From: Litoditis marina
Lineage: Eukaryota > Nematoda > Chromadorea > Rhabditida > Rhabditidae
DNA length: 64,000 bases
Assembly (NCBI GenBank): GCA_964036275.1
Contig: OZ038437.1
Span: forward strand, 20,136,052-20,200,051
Direction: 5' to 3'
Shown: positions 1 to 9,063 of the stretch, piece by piece
Layout: every line of letters starts with the position of its first letter
Numbering within the stretch: the first letter of the stretch is position 1
The notes under the pieces: model-generated
What the model saw: the letters and a program-made list of their open reading frames with translations, nothing else
The model's database searches: none
Told to the model about the DNA's origin: nothing
Made by a program: the position numbers and the translations under genes

Positions 1-1215
1 GCTTCTTTTAGTTTTAGGGTTCTTTTGGCAAACTGATCAAATTCACTGCAGCATCGGCTAAATCGTATCATTTCTCCAACTATTGTATTAAGACTCATGC
101 TAATAGGAATATTAGAGTCATAATGGGGATATCTTATGATTCTAAATTGATAGTCATCGGTTTTATTATATAGTTTGGTTGAAATATCTTTGGTTATAGG
201 ATTGTAGTTCAAATCTACGTCTAGAAATGTACAATTGTAGTTGTCTTTATTTGTTTGTTCCAGGGTCAGCGAATTATGGTACATAGATTCTCTCGCATTA
301 ACTATTTCTGGTTTATTCGTTGCTGAAACAATCATCAAAATATCATCCATATATCGAAAGCAAGTAAGTTTATTCTTTTTGAATAGGTTCTGATTATCCA
401 GAATGAATTTATATTCCATGTAGGATAGAGTAAGGTCCGCTAGAAGTGGTGATGCATTATTACCTTGTGGAATACCAGCTTTTTGTTTGAATACTAGATC
501 ACCATATCTGGCGAAACTGTTTTCCAGTACATATTCTATTAATTCTTTAATCTCATTCTTATGGAATGATGTTATATCTTCTTTGGAGTTGTAATTTTTA
601 CTATAAAAGGTTCTGCCATTCTTGATATTTAAATGCGTTATATTGGGTCCAGCATTTTTGAAGCAAATATCCAAAATCGCAAATACATTTTTCTTAACAA
701 TTTCGTGGGGAAGATTGGTAAATAAACTGCTGGAGTCTGCTGTAAAGACTTCTGAGTTGGATAATTTCAAATCTCTGAGCTCCTTAATTAGACTGTGGCT
801 TCCATCAATGGACCAACTCAGAGTTATACCTTTTCTACTTTCAATAACCTTGCAGTACTTCTTAAAATGAGTGTTAATATGTTTTAGTATTAATTGTAGT
901 TGGACTGAAATTTCTCTTATGCTGCTGGTCTGTGCCCCTGTTATGAAACGTAGTTTGATAGGAGTTTTGTGTAACTTTGGTATTCCATGAATTTTTGGAA
1001 TCATAGGATCATAGTTTATTCTTAGTTTTCTTTTATCAAGGATTGTTTGATGCCTTTTTATTATATCACTGCTGGTTTCTAAGTCATATTTTATGTAAGT
1101 TGGATTTATTTGATTGTTATCGTATAGACCTAGTTCTTTATTCATTAAAATGATATAAAGTTTTTTGCAGATAAAAGAGTAGTTGCATGATGCTTTATCT
1201 GTAGTAGTTATTATA
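1..1215 (-). CDS. Reverse transcriptase domain of the Penelope-like element (partial)
   Basis: Reading the minus strand from about 1215 down to 1, the successive RT landmarks are visible. They are TDKASCNY (about 1200), IPKIHGIPKLHK with a following LRFITG (about 1010-940), motif A TADSSSLFTNLP (about 740-705), motif B GIPQGNNASPLLADL (about 490-440), the catalytic FRYMDDILMI (about 365-330) and TFLDVDL (about 230-205), followed by a thumb-like HYDSNIP segment. The two Asp of YMDD and the Asp of motif A are present. It would copy element RNA at a nicked target. No stop was seen in the translated stretch, but the C-terminus lies outside the window. Confidence 0.88.
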
Positions 1216-2324
1216 TAGTTATCTTGTATAAATTTCAGCTCCTTGGTTAAAGTATTGTCCCATTCTGAATGGTTCGAGTGGTCAACTCTATTATTATCGA
1301 ACGGTTCGGGATGCTCATTTCTGCAGGTAGTTTTTTGGATTGAATTTTTTAAATTATCAAGTAAGGTTTTCCTTGCGTTATTAATAATGTTATTATCAAG
1401 TTTGAGTTTATTTTGGAGTTTTTTCCAATATGTAGTTACAACCTTCCCGTAGTTCTTGTATAAGGATGTTGGTGTCGATTAACTCAATTTTATCTCTAAA
1501 TTTTGCTCCTTTTGTGAAATATTTGTATAGTTTGAGATTAGAAAATAGTTTAGGGTCTCCTGTAATGATATGTTTGTGGTGTTCGTTAACCCATGTGGGA
1601 TTCCTGTCACATATGCATGAAGAATTAAGTATTTGACTGATTTTATCATTGTCTAGTTTGTTTAAGAATTTGCCATAGTTTAAGATTTTGGAGCTGACCG
1701 TTTCAGTGTAATTGTAGATTAGTTGAGGTTTGATATTAGCCGACTTAAAGTTAGGATGGCTTCATTTAAGCTTTTAATAATTATTCTTCTGATGCCCATT
1801 TTTTCAATTTGTTCGTTTTGATAAGTAATTTTAATTCTAATCGAGGGATTAATTTCTGGTTTACTATTATCTTTATTCGACCAGAAGTATTTAGCTAGGT
1901 ATCCCATTAGTTTAAGTTTAATTTCCTTGTTATATTTGCTGTTGAATTCCTTGTTTTGTGCGTACATTAGTAGTTCTTTTATAGTTTTTGTTTTAAGCTG
2001 TTTGAGTGCAATTAATAGTTCATGAGTTTGTTTGTTTACTATTGAATCAATTATTTGATAGAGTCCCGGGGTTTGATTTGCAGAGCTTGATTTGTTATAC
2101 TTCTTTCTTTAGTATGGTATCTTATTATTTTAATACCAAAGTAAGGATGGCTCTTTTTGTCAAATGGTATGATATTTGTTGAAATATTACCGTAGTTTAT
2201 GATTTGATCATTATTTCCATAAGGAAAAGGTGTCATAAGTAGTTTGATCCAAAACAGTTCCTTGTCAAGTCGAGTCCTTTTGTCTAGATTTTCCATATTG
2301 TCCAATATGTCTATAAAAAATCTT

Positions 2325-2543
2325 TCAAGTTATGATCATTTTTATTGAAATGATTGCATAGTATAGAGAATGATCATCCTTTTTAATAGTTGATTTATGT
2401 TGATTCATCCTAGTTCTTAGTTTAGCCGAAGTTTCACCTACATACTGAGTACCGCAGTCCTTGCAGGTCATGCAATAAATCACATTTGTTGAGTTACAAT
2501 TAGCTGCAGAATTTTTGACTGTACCAACCTTGTAATTAGTCAC
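2325..2543 (-). pseudogene. GIY-YIG endonuclease domain of the Penelope-like element, frameshifted
   Basis: The minus-strand frame shows VIYCMTCKDCGTQYVGET followed by LRTRMNQH. This is the GIY-YIG core with the paired cysteines usual in Penelope endonucleases, the YVG and the conserved Arg. After the segment DDHSLYYAI the expected HFNKNDH continuation lies in another frame, so the domain is broken from the downstream RLDKELFWIKLL linker by at least two indels. In the family this enzyme nicks the target DNA. Position upstream of the RT on the same strand makes it N-terminal. Confidence 0.82.
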
Positions 2544-2596
2544 AGTGCTATATATATAGTTATTAAATCTTATATTAGGGCAAATTTGACATCTGC

Positions 2597-2796
2597 NNNN
2601 NNNNNNNNNNNNNNNNNNNNNNNNNNNNNNNNNNNNNNNNNNNNNNNNNNNNNNNNNNNNNNNNNNNNNNNNNNNNNNNNNNNNNNNNNNNNNNNNNNNN
2701 NNNNNNNNNNNNNNNNNNNNNNNNNNNNNNNNNNNNNNNNNNNNNNNNNNNNNNNNNNNNNNNNNNNNNNNNNNNNNNNNNNNNNNNNNNNNNNNN
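2597..2796. other. Assembly gap (200 N)
   Basis: Exactly 200 N, the same length as the other two gaps, so a placeholder rather than a measured distance. It separates the Penelope element from a contig that starts ten bases before a duplicated kinase exon. Confidence 0.99.
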
Positions 2797-2806
2797 TTAA
2801 TTTCAG

Positions 2807-2906
2807 GGGATGGTCCCCAAATGTGGCGGATCGACCGTCAATGAGAGAGATTCATAGGTTTGCAGTGGACAGCCTCAAAAAACTCGGAGTCGACTGTGAA
2901 GATTAA
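2807..2906 (+). pseudogene. Last exon of a second TAK1-like kinase copy (rest missing in gap)
   Basis: Identical to the last exon of the kinase at 18146-18245, including the TTTCAG acceptor. It encodes a segment with the WSPNVADRPSMREI motif of kinase subdomain XI and the same stop codon. The contig starts just upstream, so either a whole second kinase copy lies in the gap or the segment is a duplicated assembly end. It cannot make a kinase from what is visible. Confidence 0.85.
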
Positions 2907-4058
2907 CTGATATAATGTTTGGAACTTACCGATACACGAATCGGTTTTTCATCTAACTTTTCGAAGTGAATATATGAAAATGTTAGATTTTCAGGATGAA
3001 AGTTCATAGTTACAGATTTTGATGATTTTCTGAGAAAAGTTTACCTCAATTGGCTTCGATTGTATGTTCTAGGCTAAATATAATCTTACCCTTTTGTTGC
3101 AGTTTTCCTAGACAAAGTTAACGTGATTTGAGTAGCTCGCACAATCACTTCAAGTTTGATGTAAATTTGCAGTCAGGTTCCTGGCAAATCTTCGTAGTAT
3201 TCAGAATTTCGATAGAGACTGTAGGAAACAAGAACAATTCCTTGCAAAAAATGTCTCACAATGACTAAGATGATTTGCCCTAGTGTGAAAGTTGAGACAG
3301 TTTTTTTTTCTTTTCTATTTTTCATTGTAACAATGTCTCATTTTAATGTACCTTTTCCAAAGTTCAATGTAGTATTGTTCCGATGCATTTGATCCACCCA
3401 TTCATACCTTAGTTTCAAACGTTAAAAATAAATTCTTCAGTTCAAAAGGTGTAATAGAATAGAATAGAGGAGAATATCACGTGTTCGTCCCTAGTAACAT
3501 TGTGGCACTCCAATTATGTGATAATTAAAATCGCTTCCGTTCTTTCCAATGCCCTCGCTGAGAATCACAGAAGTGACGTGGTTATTGTCCTAAGCTTCGC
3601 TTAGCGAGAGTGGTGCCTCAGCCAAAATGAAACTAGTTGTGAAATAAGTGCTGGGTCAGTTGATGATAGAAGTATTGTCATTAGGGTTTATCAAACGATG
3701 AGAATAGACATTAAAAGTGGAGTCTTGGGGTCGGTCCCGAGCGCGATGCGTCGCAAAACCCTCTCTGCCCTTGCTTGTGTCTTGTCGGGGGCGGTGCCTG
3801 AAAGTAAAACATGAGTCTGCGAACAACTGTATTGATCACAGGAACTTCTAGATCATGTCTAAGTCAGAAGAGGGACAGAGGGAGTTTATCAACTAGGTTA
3901 CCTGAGTAACCGGTCAATATAAGTGATCGGTTATGAACCATCACTTACAACTTGAATACTCTAACTGTCCCCAGTTCATCTGTTTATTAGTTTGCTTTCT
4001 TCATTCTAAGTGTTCATGTTAGGAGAGATGACAACATAGGTGAAAAGTAGTATACCAT
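2907..4058. other. Intergenic flank of repeat unit copy 1
   Basis: Kinase 3' flank and non-coding repeat-unit sequence. The only coding-like part is a short minus-strand segment near 3150-3230 (ILNTTKICQEPDCKFTSN), which has counterparts in the other unit copies. A palindromic stretch around 3895-3960 carries two short inverted repeats. Nothing else was recognised. Confidence 0.5.
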
Positions 4059-4316
4059 ATTCTCCATGTCCTATCGTCTTTGAACCTCGGCATTTGTGTA
4101 ATGTATTGTTGGTATACTTGTTAGACCAAACACGAGGTGATATGCACTATTTGGAATACTTTTGAGTTGAATTCCGGCGCGACTGTATCGATTTTGTTGT
4201 AAATAGTTGACTGATGCCTTTTTCAGGCTCTGAAGACGGCGAACCCGCCGAAACGTCAGCACTAAATAAATAACATCAGATCACCTCGTGTTCGGTCTAA
4301 CAAGAAAACCAACAAT
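4059..4316 (+). mobile_element. 258 bp insertion with hammerhead-ribozyme-like motif (Penelope-type terminus)
   Basis: The insert is flanked by a perfect 10 bp direct repeat AGTATACCAT (4049-4058 and 4317-4326) and is missing from unit copies 3 and 4, which keep a single or near-single copy of the target. Inside, at 4230-4258, CTGAAGA, a GGCG/CGCC stem and GAAACGTC occur in hammerhead order. Hammerhead motifs are known in Penelope-like terminal repeats. A ~25 bp inverted repeat lies at about 4111-4141 and 4278-4303. The core has an extra base beside stem II, so activity is uncertain. Confidence 0.6.
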
Positions 4317-4990
4317 AGTATACCATAGTTATTAGAGGCTTTATCTAGAGGACAAATGACAAAGCTACTCTGTAAATCAATAATTGCTTTATCGATTTGA
4401 ATTATAGGTTGGTAACGTTTTTCATTGAAATAGGGACCAACGAATCGAGTGTATTTATCTTTGAATATTTTGGAAAGAGAATCATCAATCATTAATAGTA
4501 TAAATAGCTTTGAAAGAATGAATAACCGTGTGAAAACTTTCTTCAAAACTGTCAGCTATTATCTGTTTACCGATTATGGGCGTGGTTCTTAACTTAGAAC
4601 CTTTTCGTTTTATAGTTTTTAGGTTGATATTTTCAACAATATTTAAGTCGCCCGTAATTATGTGATCTTGGTGAGGATCCTTAAACTGATGGTGTTCGTT
4701 ACAACAACCATCATCCTCAATAACTTTAACTTTATCTTTATTAGAGACATTCTTCAGTAGTTTATTATAATTGAAAATTCTAGTAGAGCGAGGTGGATTC
4801 AACTTGAGAATAGGTCTATAGAGTAGATATTTGAAACTGAGATCTTTTTCAAGGATATTGAAAAGATTTATTGTATCTCTACTATGAATGAATGAATTTA
4901 TTACGCAAACGAAGCGTGTGATAAGATAGATTGATAAAATGGAAAACATTGTTGAGATTGCAAAGACAGTATGGTATGGTTGAAACGCGG
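4317..4990 (-). pseudogene. Penelope-like element fragment (pre-RT region)
   Basis: Minus-strand frames encode CCNEHHQ..., HIITGD and, after a frameshift near 4500, FVICPLDKASNNY. The same landmarks occur in the element at 1-2596 (NEHHKHIITGD and TDKASCNY), so this is the N-terminal part of a related element. It stops right where the RT would begin and is not functional. Parallel copies lie at 19659-20330, 45655-46235 and 61320-61990. Confidence 0.72.
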
Positions 4991-5044
4991 AAAGATATTA
5001 CAACAAATTGGAGGCAAATTCTACACGGAAGCGAAAACATAGGT

Positions 5045-5416
5045 AATTAGTAAAAAGTGGGGGAACCAACAAATGTGTGAGTTGTGTTCGGTTCGACTCG
5101 ATATCAGCAAAAAGTGAACGATAAGAATTTCTATGATACTGTAGCAGAAATATTCTGCAAAAATAGAACAATACAAATGTTGCACAATGGTTCACGAAGC
5201 CCGCGTGATATTTCAGAAATTGCCGAAGGGTTTTTTATGTGTACTTTCACGACATGCGTGCGTTTTGAACCATTGTGCAACATTTGTATCATTCTATCTT
5301 TGCAGAATACTTCTGCTACAGTATCACAGCAATTCGTAACGTTCACTTTTTGCTGATATAGAGGTCGAACCAAACACAACTCACACATTTGTTGGTTCCC
5401 CCACTTTTTACTAATT
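5045..5416. repeat. Foldback (hairpin) element, 372 bp
   Basis: The two halves are near reverse complements. AATTAGTAAAAAGTGGGGGA at the left end mirrors the right end, and the mirrored block continues through a GTGTGAGTTGTGTTCGGTT motif and a GCAAAAAGTGAACG motif. The open frames on both strands here are mirror images of each other and are not genes. The same family occurs at 20387-20758, 62048-62419 and, diverged, at 34629-34970. In each place a GGCGCC array follows, so foldback and array probably form one composite element. Confidence 0.85.
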
Positions 5417-5779
5417 GTCCTTTTTTTGCTAGTTGTACTCCTACAACTTCATATGTTGCCTATTCACAGAGTGGATCTTGTGAACTCATTATATATCTAT
5501 GGAAATCTCAGTTTTGTGTGTGCACGAAACCGAATACAAACCATAAAATTGCTGGTGTTGTAATATAATGCAGATTGCTGGCCCTGTGACTATCAACAGT
5601 TGAACAAAAACGCTAAACGTTCCGATTGACATGTACACCGCTTTTGGCGGCGATAAGCGAACGGGATTGGCGCCATTGATAAATCTACAATTAGAGACAC
5701 CAACTCACTTACAATATAGCCATTATTTCTAATACCACATCAAAAACCTTCATGTTGAAACTTTCTTGTTTTTCGTTCC

Positions 5780-6030
5780 AGCGCCAATTGGCACACGCGT
5801 CTGGCGCCAGAACGAAACGACGTTTTCTAGGTTTTTGAGCTGTTTTGCCGTTTTTGGCGCCTATTGGCGCTCGCGCCCGGCGCCAATGAGGAGCTATACA
5901 TCTCATATCTGACGCGACAGGCTAAATTTTGCATTAGAACTCATGTTTCAAATTTCAGCTAAATCGGTTCAATAGTTCTTCCAATAGTCGTTTTTGGCGC
6001 CTAGTGGCGCCCGCGCCCGGCGCCAAAGAT
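5780..6030 (+). repeat. GGCGCC-motif tandem array, copy 1 (~138 bp monomers)
   Basis: Dense GGCGCC-type boxes (TGGCGCC...GGCGCC) occur near 5790, 5857 and 5996, the last two 139 bp apart. Each is followed by an AAATTTCAGC(T/C)AAT(C/T)GGTT-like stretch. Open frames across it only reflect the repeat. The end of the composite element is near 6404, where a GAGCGCTTCGCGCTC palindrome and an inverted match to the foldback end (GACAACTCACG) are seen. Confidence 0.75.
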
Positions 6031-6480
6031 CAGATATACATTTAATACTTGGCGCGACTAGCTAACTTTGGCCATAGAATAGATTTTTTAAATTTCAGCC
6101 AATTGGTTCAGTTTTTTCACTACGATGCGGACAGAATTCCGTGAGGGAGGAGGGACGAGGGACAAGGGACGAATTACGGCGGAACTTTTCAACAACGACA
6201 CGAAACCATAACTCAGGCGAAAACAATCCGATTTGGCTGAAATTTTCACACAATGTTCAATCCGTGATTCTCTAACGTTTTTTTGTTTAGTTTTCGAAAA
6301 ATGATTATATTCGAAGCTTTTTGTTAATTGAAAGGTAAAAACGAGTCCACAATGGTCAAACCAAAGACAACTCACGCAGAGCGCTTCGCGCTCCGCGCGA
6401 TATACAGTACAAGAATGGATAATATGGCAATAGTTACATCGTAAACAGTCAGTCAATACAGTACATATGTCACAATATTA

Positions 6481-6910
6481 TGTTATTTTCCGTTTTAGCC
6501 CAGCAACTGAAAATGGCGAAGTCTTCTTTTTACTTAGTTTCAAGTATTTTGAGCCTGCTCGCACAGAGAAAATTGCTGACGCAACTTTGTTTTGGTATTG
6601 GAAAACTCAGTTTTGAGTTTGATCCTCTAGTTCTGGAGTTTGAAAAAGTGTAAAAGTTTGAAGGTTTCAAACCTATCTGACCAGTTAAAATTTTGTGCAC
6701 CATGACCAGATCAAATTTATCTCTACGACTGAGGAGAGATGTCAGGCCAAGTATTCTATTACTATTATATATTTTGTTATAGTTCATTTTATCAGAGATA
6801 GTACCAAAATAAGGTAGTTTTGTGTTAAGAAAAAGTTGGGTGGCTATTTTGTCATCAGAACTGGGAGTGAAATGTAATTTGCAAAGTAAGCAGAATAACT
6901 CAAACATGTA
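6481..6910 (-). pseudogene. LINE (non-LTR) reverse transcriptase C-terminal fragment
   Basis: The minus-strand frame has the pattern typical of the region after the RT in nematode LINEs: LPYFGTISDKMNYNKIYN, SLLSRRDKFDLVMVHKILTG and SRTRGSNSKLSF. In copy 2 (21820-22251) the frame runs on into FFSVRAGSKYLKL, but here single-base losses near 6573 and 6593 break it. There is no RT core and no endonuclease. Confidence 0.62.
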
Positions 6911-6999
6911 TTTTCTATCGAAGGGGAAGTCGGCGTCTATATAACGTAAATATGAAAACTGTAAACGTAAGTATCTAACTCACCTTTTAAGGAGCCCAA

Positions 7000-7880
7000 A
7001 GTTGAAAAGCGAGAGCGGGTTCATCGGTTTTTCGGGCTCCATAGGAGGCACCATCATCTTCGAGGTTCAGAGCTAGTCAAAATGTTTGGCAGTTCAGGAC
7101 CAGACTTCGCATTGTCATAGTAGAATCGGCATTACCAAAGGTGGCTTTGCATAGACAGCACAGACCTATAATACTACGAAATTGAGTTCCTGTGATGCTA
7201 GATAAAAAGAGATTGGTCTCGGCCCGAGCTCTACTCACCAAATACCTTCAAAAACTCTACAAACCGAGATGAAGCCGAACCAATCCGAGTAGTTAATGCT
7301 AGAATGGTTTTGTTCGGTTTTCACCCAACTAACTGATCAGGGAAGAAATTCCACGAAGATGGCTCCATTATTCGCAAAAGTAGGGAGTAAACTCGACGTA
7401 CCGTTTGACAGGAGGCTTCTTCTGATCGCCTTTTTCCAAGCTACGGATCTTCAGATTGACTGGCTAGGAGTCGACGTTCTACATTAGCCGCATGCAATCT
7501 TAGCGACCTTAAAGCGCAAATGATGAAGCACACACCGCGAAGTGTCATCTTGAAAGCCAAGCTAAAAAATGTATGAACAACGAATTCGTCCTCTGTTTGT
7601 GGGGAATCCCGCAATATTTTAGTAGCATTCAAAAACGGCGAAAAAACAGCTGAATAGAACTGAATATTCGTAGTAGAAAAATCAAAAAAAACTCATTCCA
7701 GAGTCACTGAGCTCTGTGTGGATGTGAACCGAAGTGCATTCTTCTCCACCTGACCAGCCTCCAATTTCTCCTGTAGAACGAACATTCTTCTCCTTCTGAG
7801 ACTCCTCTAGCTCATGTTTCAGCTCTAATAGCTGCAGCTGCAGAGGCTCCTCGGACGGTCTGAAACTATTAATTTGAATA
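7000..7880 (-). pseudogene. Coiled-coil gene fragment, copy 1 (frameshifted)
   Basis: Counterpart of the minus-strand exons at 22324-23087 and the plus-strand exons at 44530-45443. Segments for LQLQLLELKHELEESQKEKN and a Met/Pro-rich exon are recognisable, but several one-base deletions (near 7055, 7108, 7122 and 7147) disrupt the Met/Pro-rich exon. Not a working gene as read. Confidence 0.6.
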
Positions 7881-7949
7881 TAGTAACACATTGCAATATG
7901 AATTGAACAGACGCAAAAATGTCCTATCAGCCGGAAAAGCACAAAATCG

Positions 7950-8111
7950 TCGTCCCTGCTAGGTTTCTGTTCGTGCGGCTTCTTCCGAATGATGCAGCTC
8001 CTCTCGGGGAGTACCACCTCTTCCTTCTTTTGAACCTCAGCCTCGTCAATATGGCATCCATGTTACTCACGTCACTTCTCAATGTACTCATCGCAAAGAA
8101 CAACGAATACA
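7950..8111 (+). pseudogene. SLC17-type transporter exon fragment, copy 1
   Basis: Encodes the transmembrane stretch seen in the other copies (SSLLGFCSCGFFRMMQLL and YHLFLLLNLSLVNMAS). It lacks the first ~20 bases of the exon and has one G fewer in a G run near 8010, which shifts the frame. A GTATGTT donor follows but no last exon does, because the (GA)n tract and the kinase gene come next. Confidence 0.7.
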
Positions 8112-8299
8112 GTATGTTCATTGACTGATTTATCAATTGATTGGTTGTTCTATAAAAAATATTGAGAAAGTATTAGAGTTTATTGACTGTTCCATCGAAG
8201 TTTGAAATTTGGAATGAACTTGAAAACATTTGAAAAAAATTTACTAAGAAGGAAATTGAAGTAGGGTAGTTATAAGTACAACAGCAGGAGGGAGATAGA

Positions 8300-8494
<195 letters not shown>

Positions 8495-8574
8495 GTTTCC
8501 TAACCCTGTTCTAAGACTTATACACTTGGTTTCAATGGTGTTTTCTATCAAACAATGTTTTCCACTTTTGACAG

Positions 8575-9008
8575 AAACTTTCTGATTTTGCCTCAACCTC
8601 ATCAGAACCATCAGGCTCGTCAGCTTCTTTTGACAATATCGATATTCTTTACTATTCCGAATTGAGAATTCATGGCACTTTGGGTAGAGGAGGACAAGGA
8701 ACAGTCAAATGGCCTCCAATGAATTCTATAAGTTAGTTCCCTGTTTATGTGCACTTTCTACAACTTTCGTCTACAGAAAGTCTCTGATTGGGAGTTCAGA
8801 GCAGGTACGAAACGCCCTATAAATTCACATATTTTTCCACATATTTGTTGTATCACTTCGCGTCTTTTTGAGGCGGTGATCATCACACATATCACTTTAT
8901 CGTCGGGTCGTTTTCTTGTGCAGTAGTGGTACAGTTGATTTCGTCGACATATATGTATACTGCATGTCACTGGATCTATGTCTCAGAACATACGAATGTT
9001 CACCATGA

Positions 9009-9063
<55 letters not shown>

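Larger units (their letters stand above)
1..2596 (-). mobile_element. Penelope-like retroelement, GIY-YIG N-terminal to RT, decayed and truncated
   Basis: On the minus strand the domain order is GIY-YIG endonuclease (about 2543-2330), a linker with a WIKLL...PFPYG motif (about 2300-2200), a conserved NEHHKHIITGD segment (about 1600-1550), then a reverse transcriptase running off the left edge. Canonical Penelope elements carry GIY-YIG after the RT. The order here matches the permuted lineages described with an N-terminal endonuclease. The GIY-YIG end has at least two frameshifts (near 2360 and 2310), so this copy is unlikely to be active. The RT part reads open where I translated it. Both ends are missing: the 3' end lies beyond base 1 and the 5' end falls in the gap. 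Domain identity is firm; the lineage is inference. Confidence 0.88.
2797..8288 (+). repeat. Repeat unit, copy 1
   Basis: This segment matches 18138-23508 base for base over most of its length, in the same orientation, about 15.34 kb apart. It contains the kinase last exon, a Penelope fragment with an inserted 258 bp element, a foldback, a GGCGCC array, a LINE tail, a coiled-coil gene fragment (minus) and an SLC17 exon (plus). To about 7390 nearly all differences from copy 2 are single-base losses in short homopolymers here. After that, real substitutions appear. The end is set where the (GA)n tract begins. Confidence 0.9.

Noticed and set aside
5084..5388. Overlapping open frames on both strands of the foldback
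   Set aside because: The two proteins are mirror products of the same inverted repeat, with no motif and no splice context. Same at 20426-20730 and 62087-62391.
5709..5906. Arg/Ala-rich minus-strand frame
   Set aside because: It only translates the GGCGCC monomers and is lost where the array changes length.
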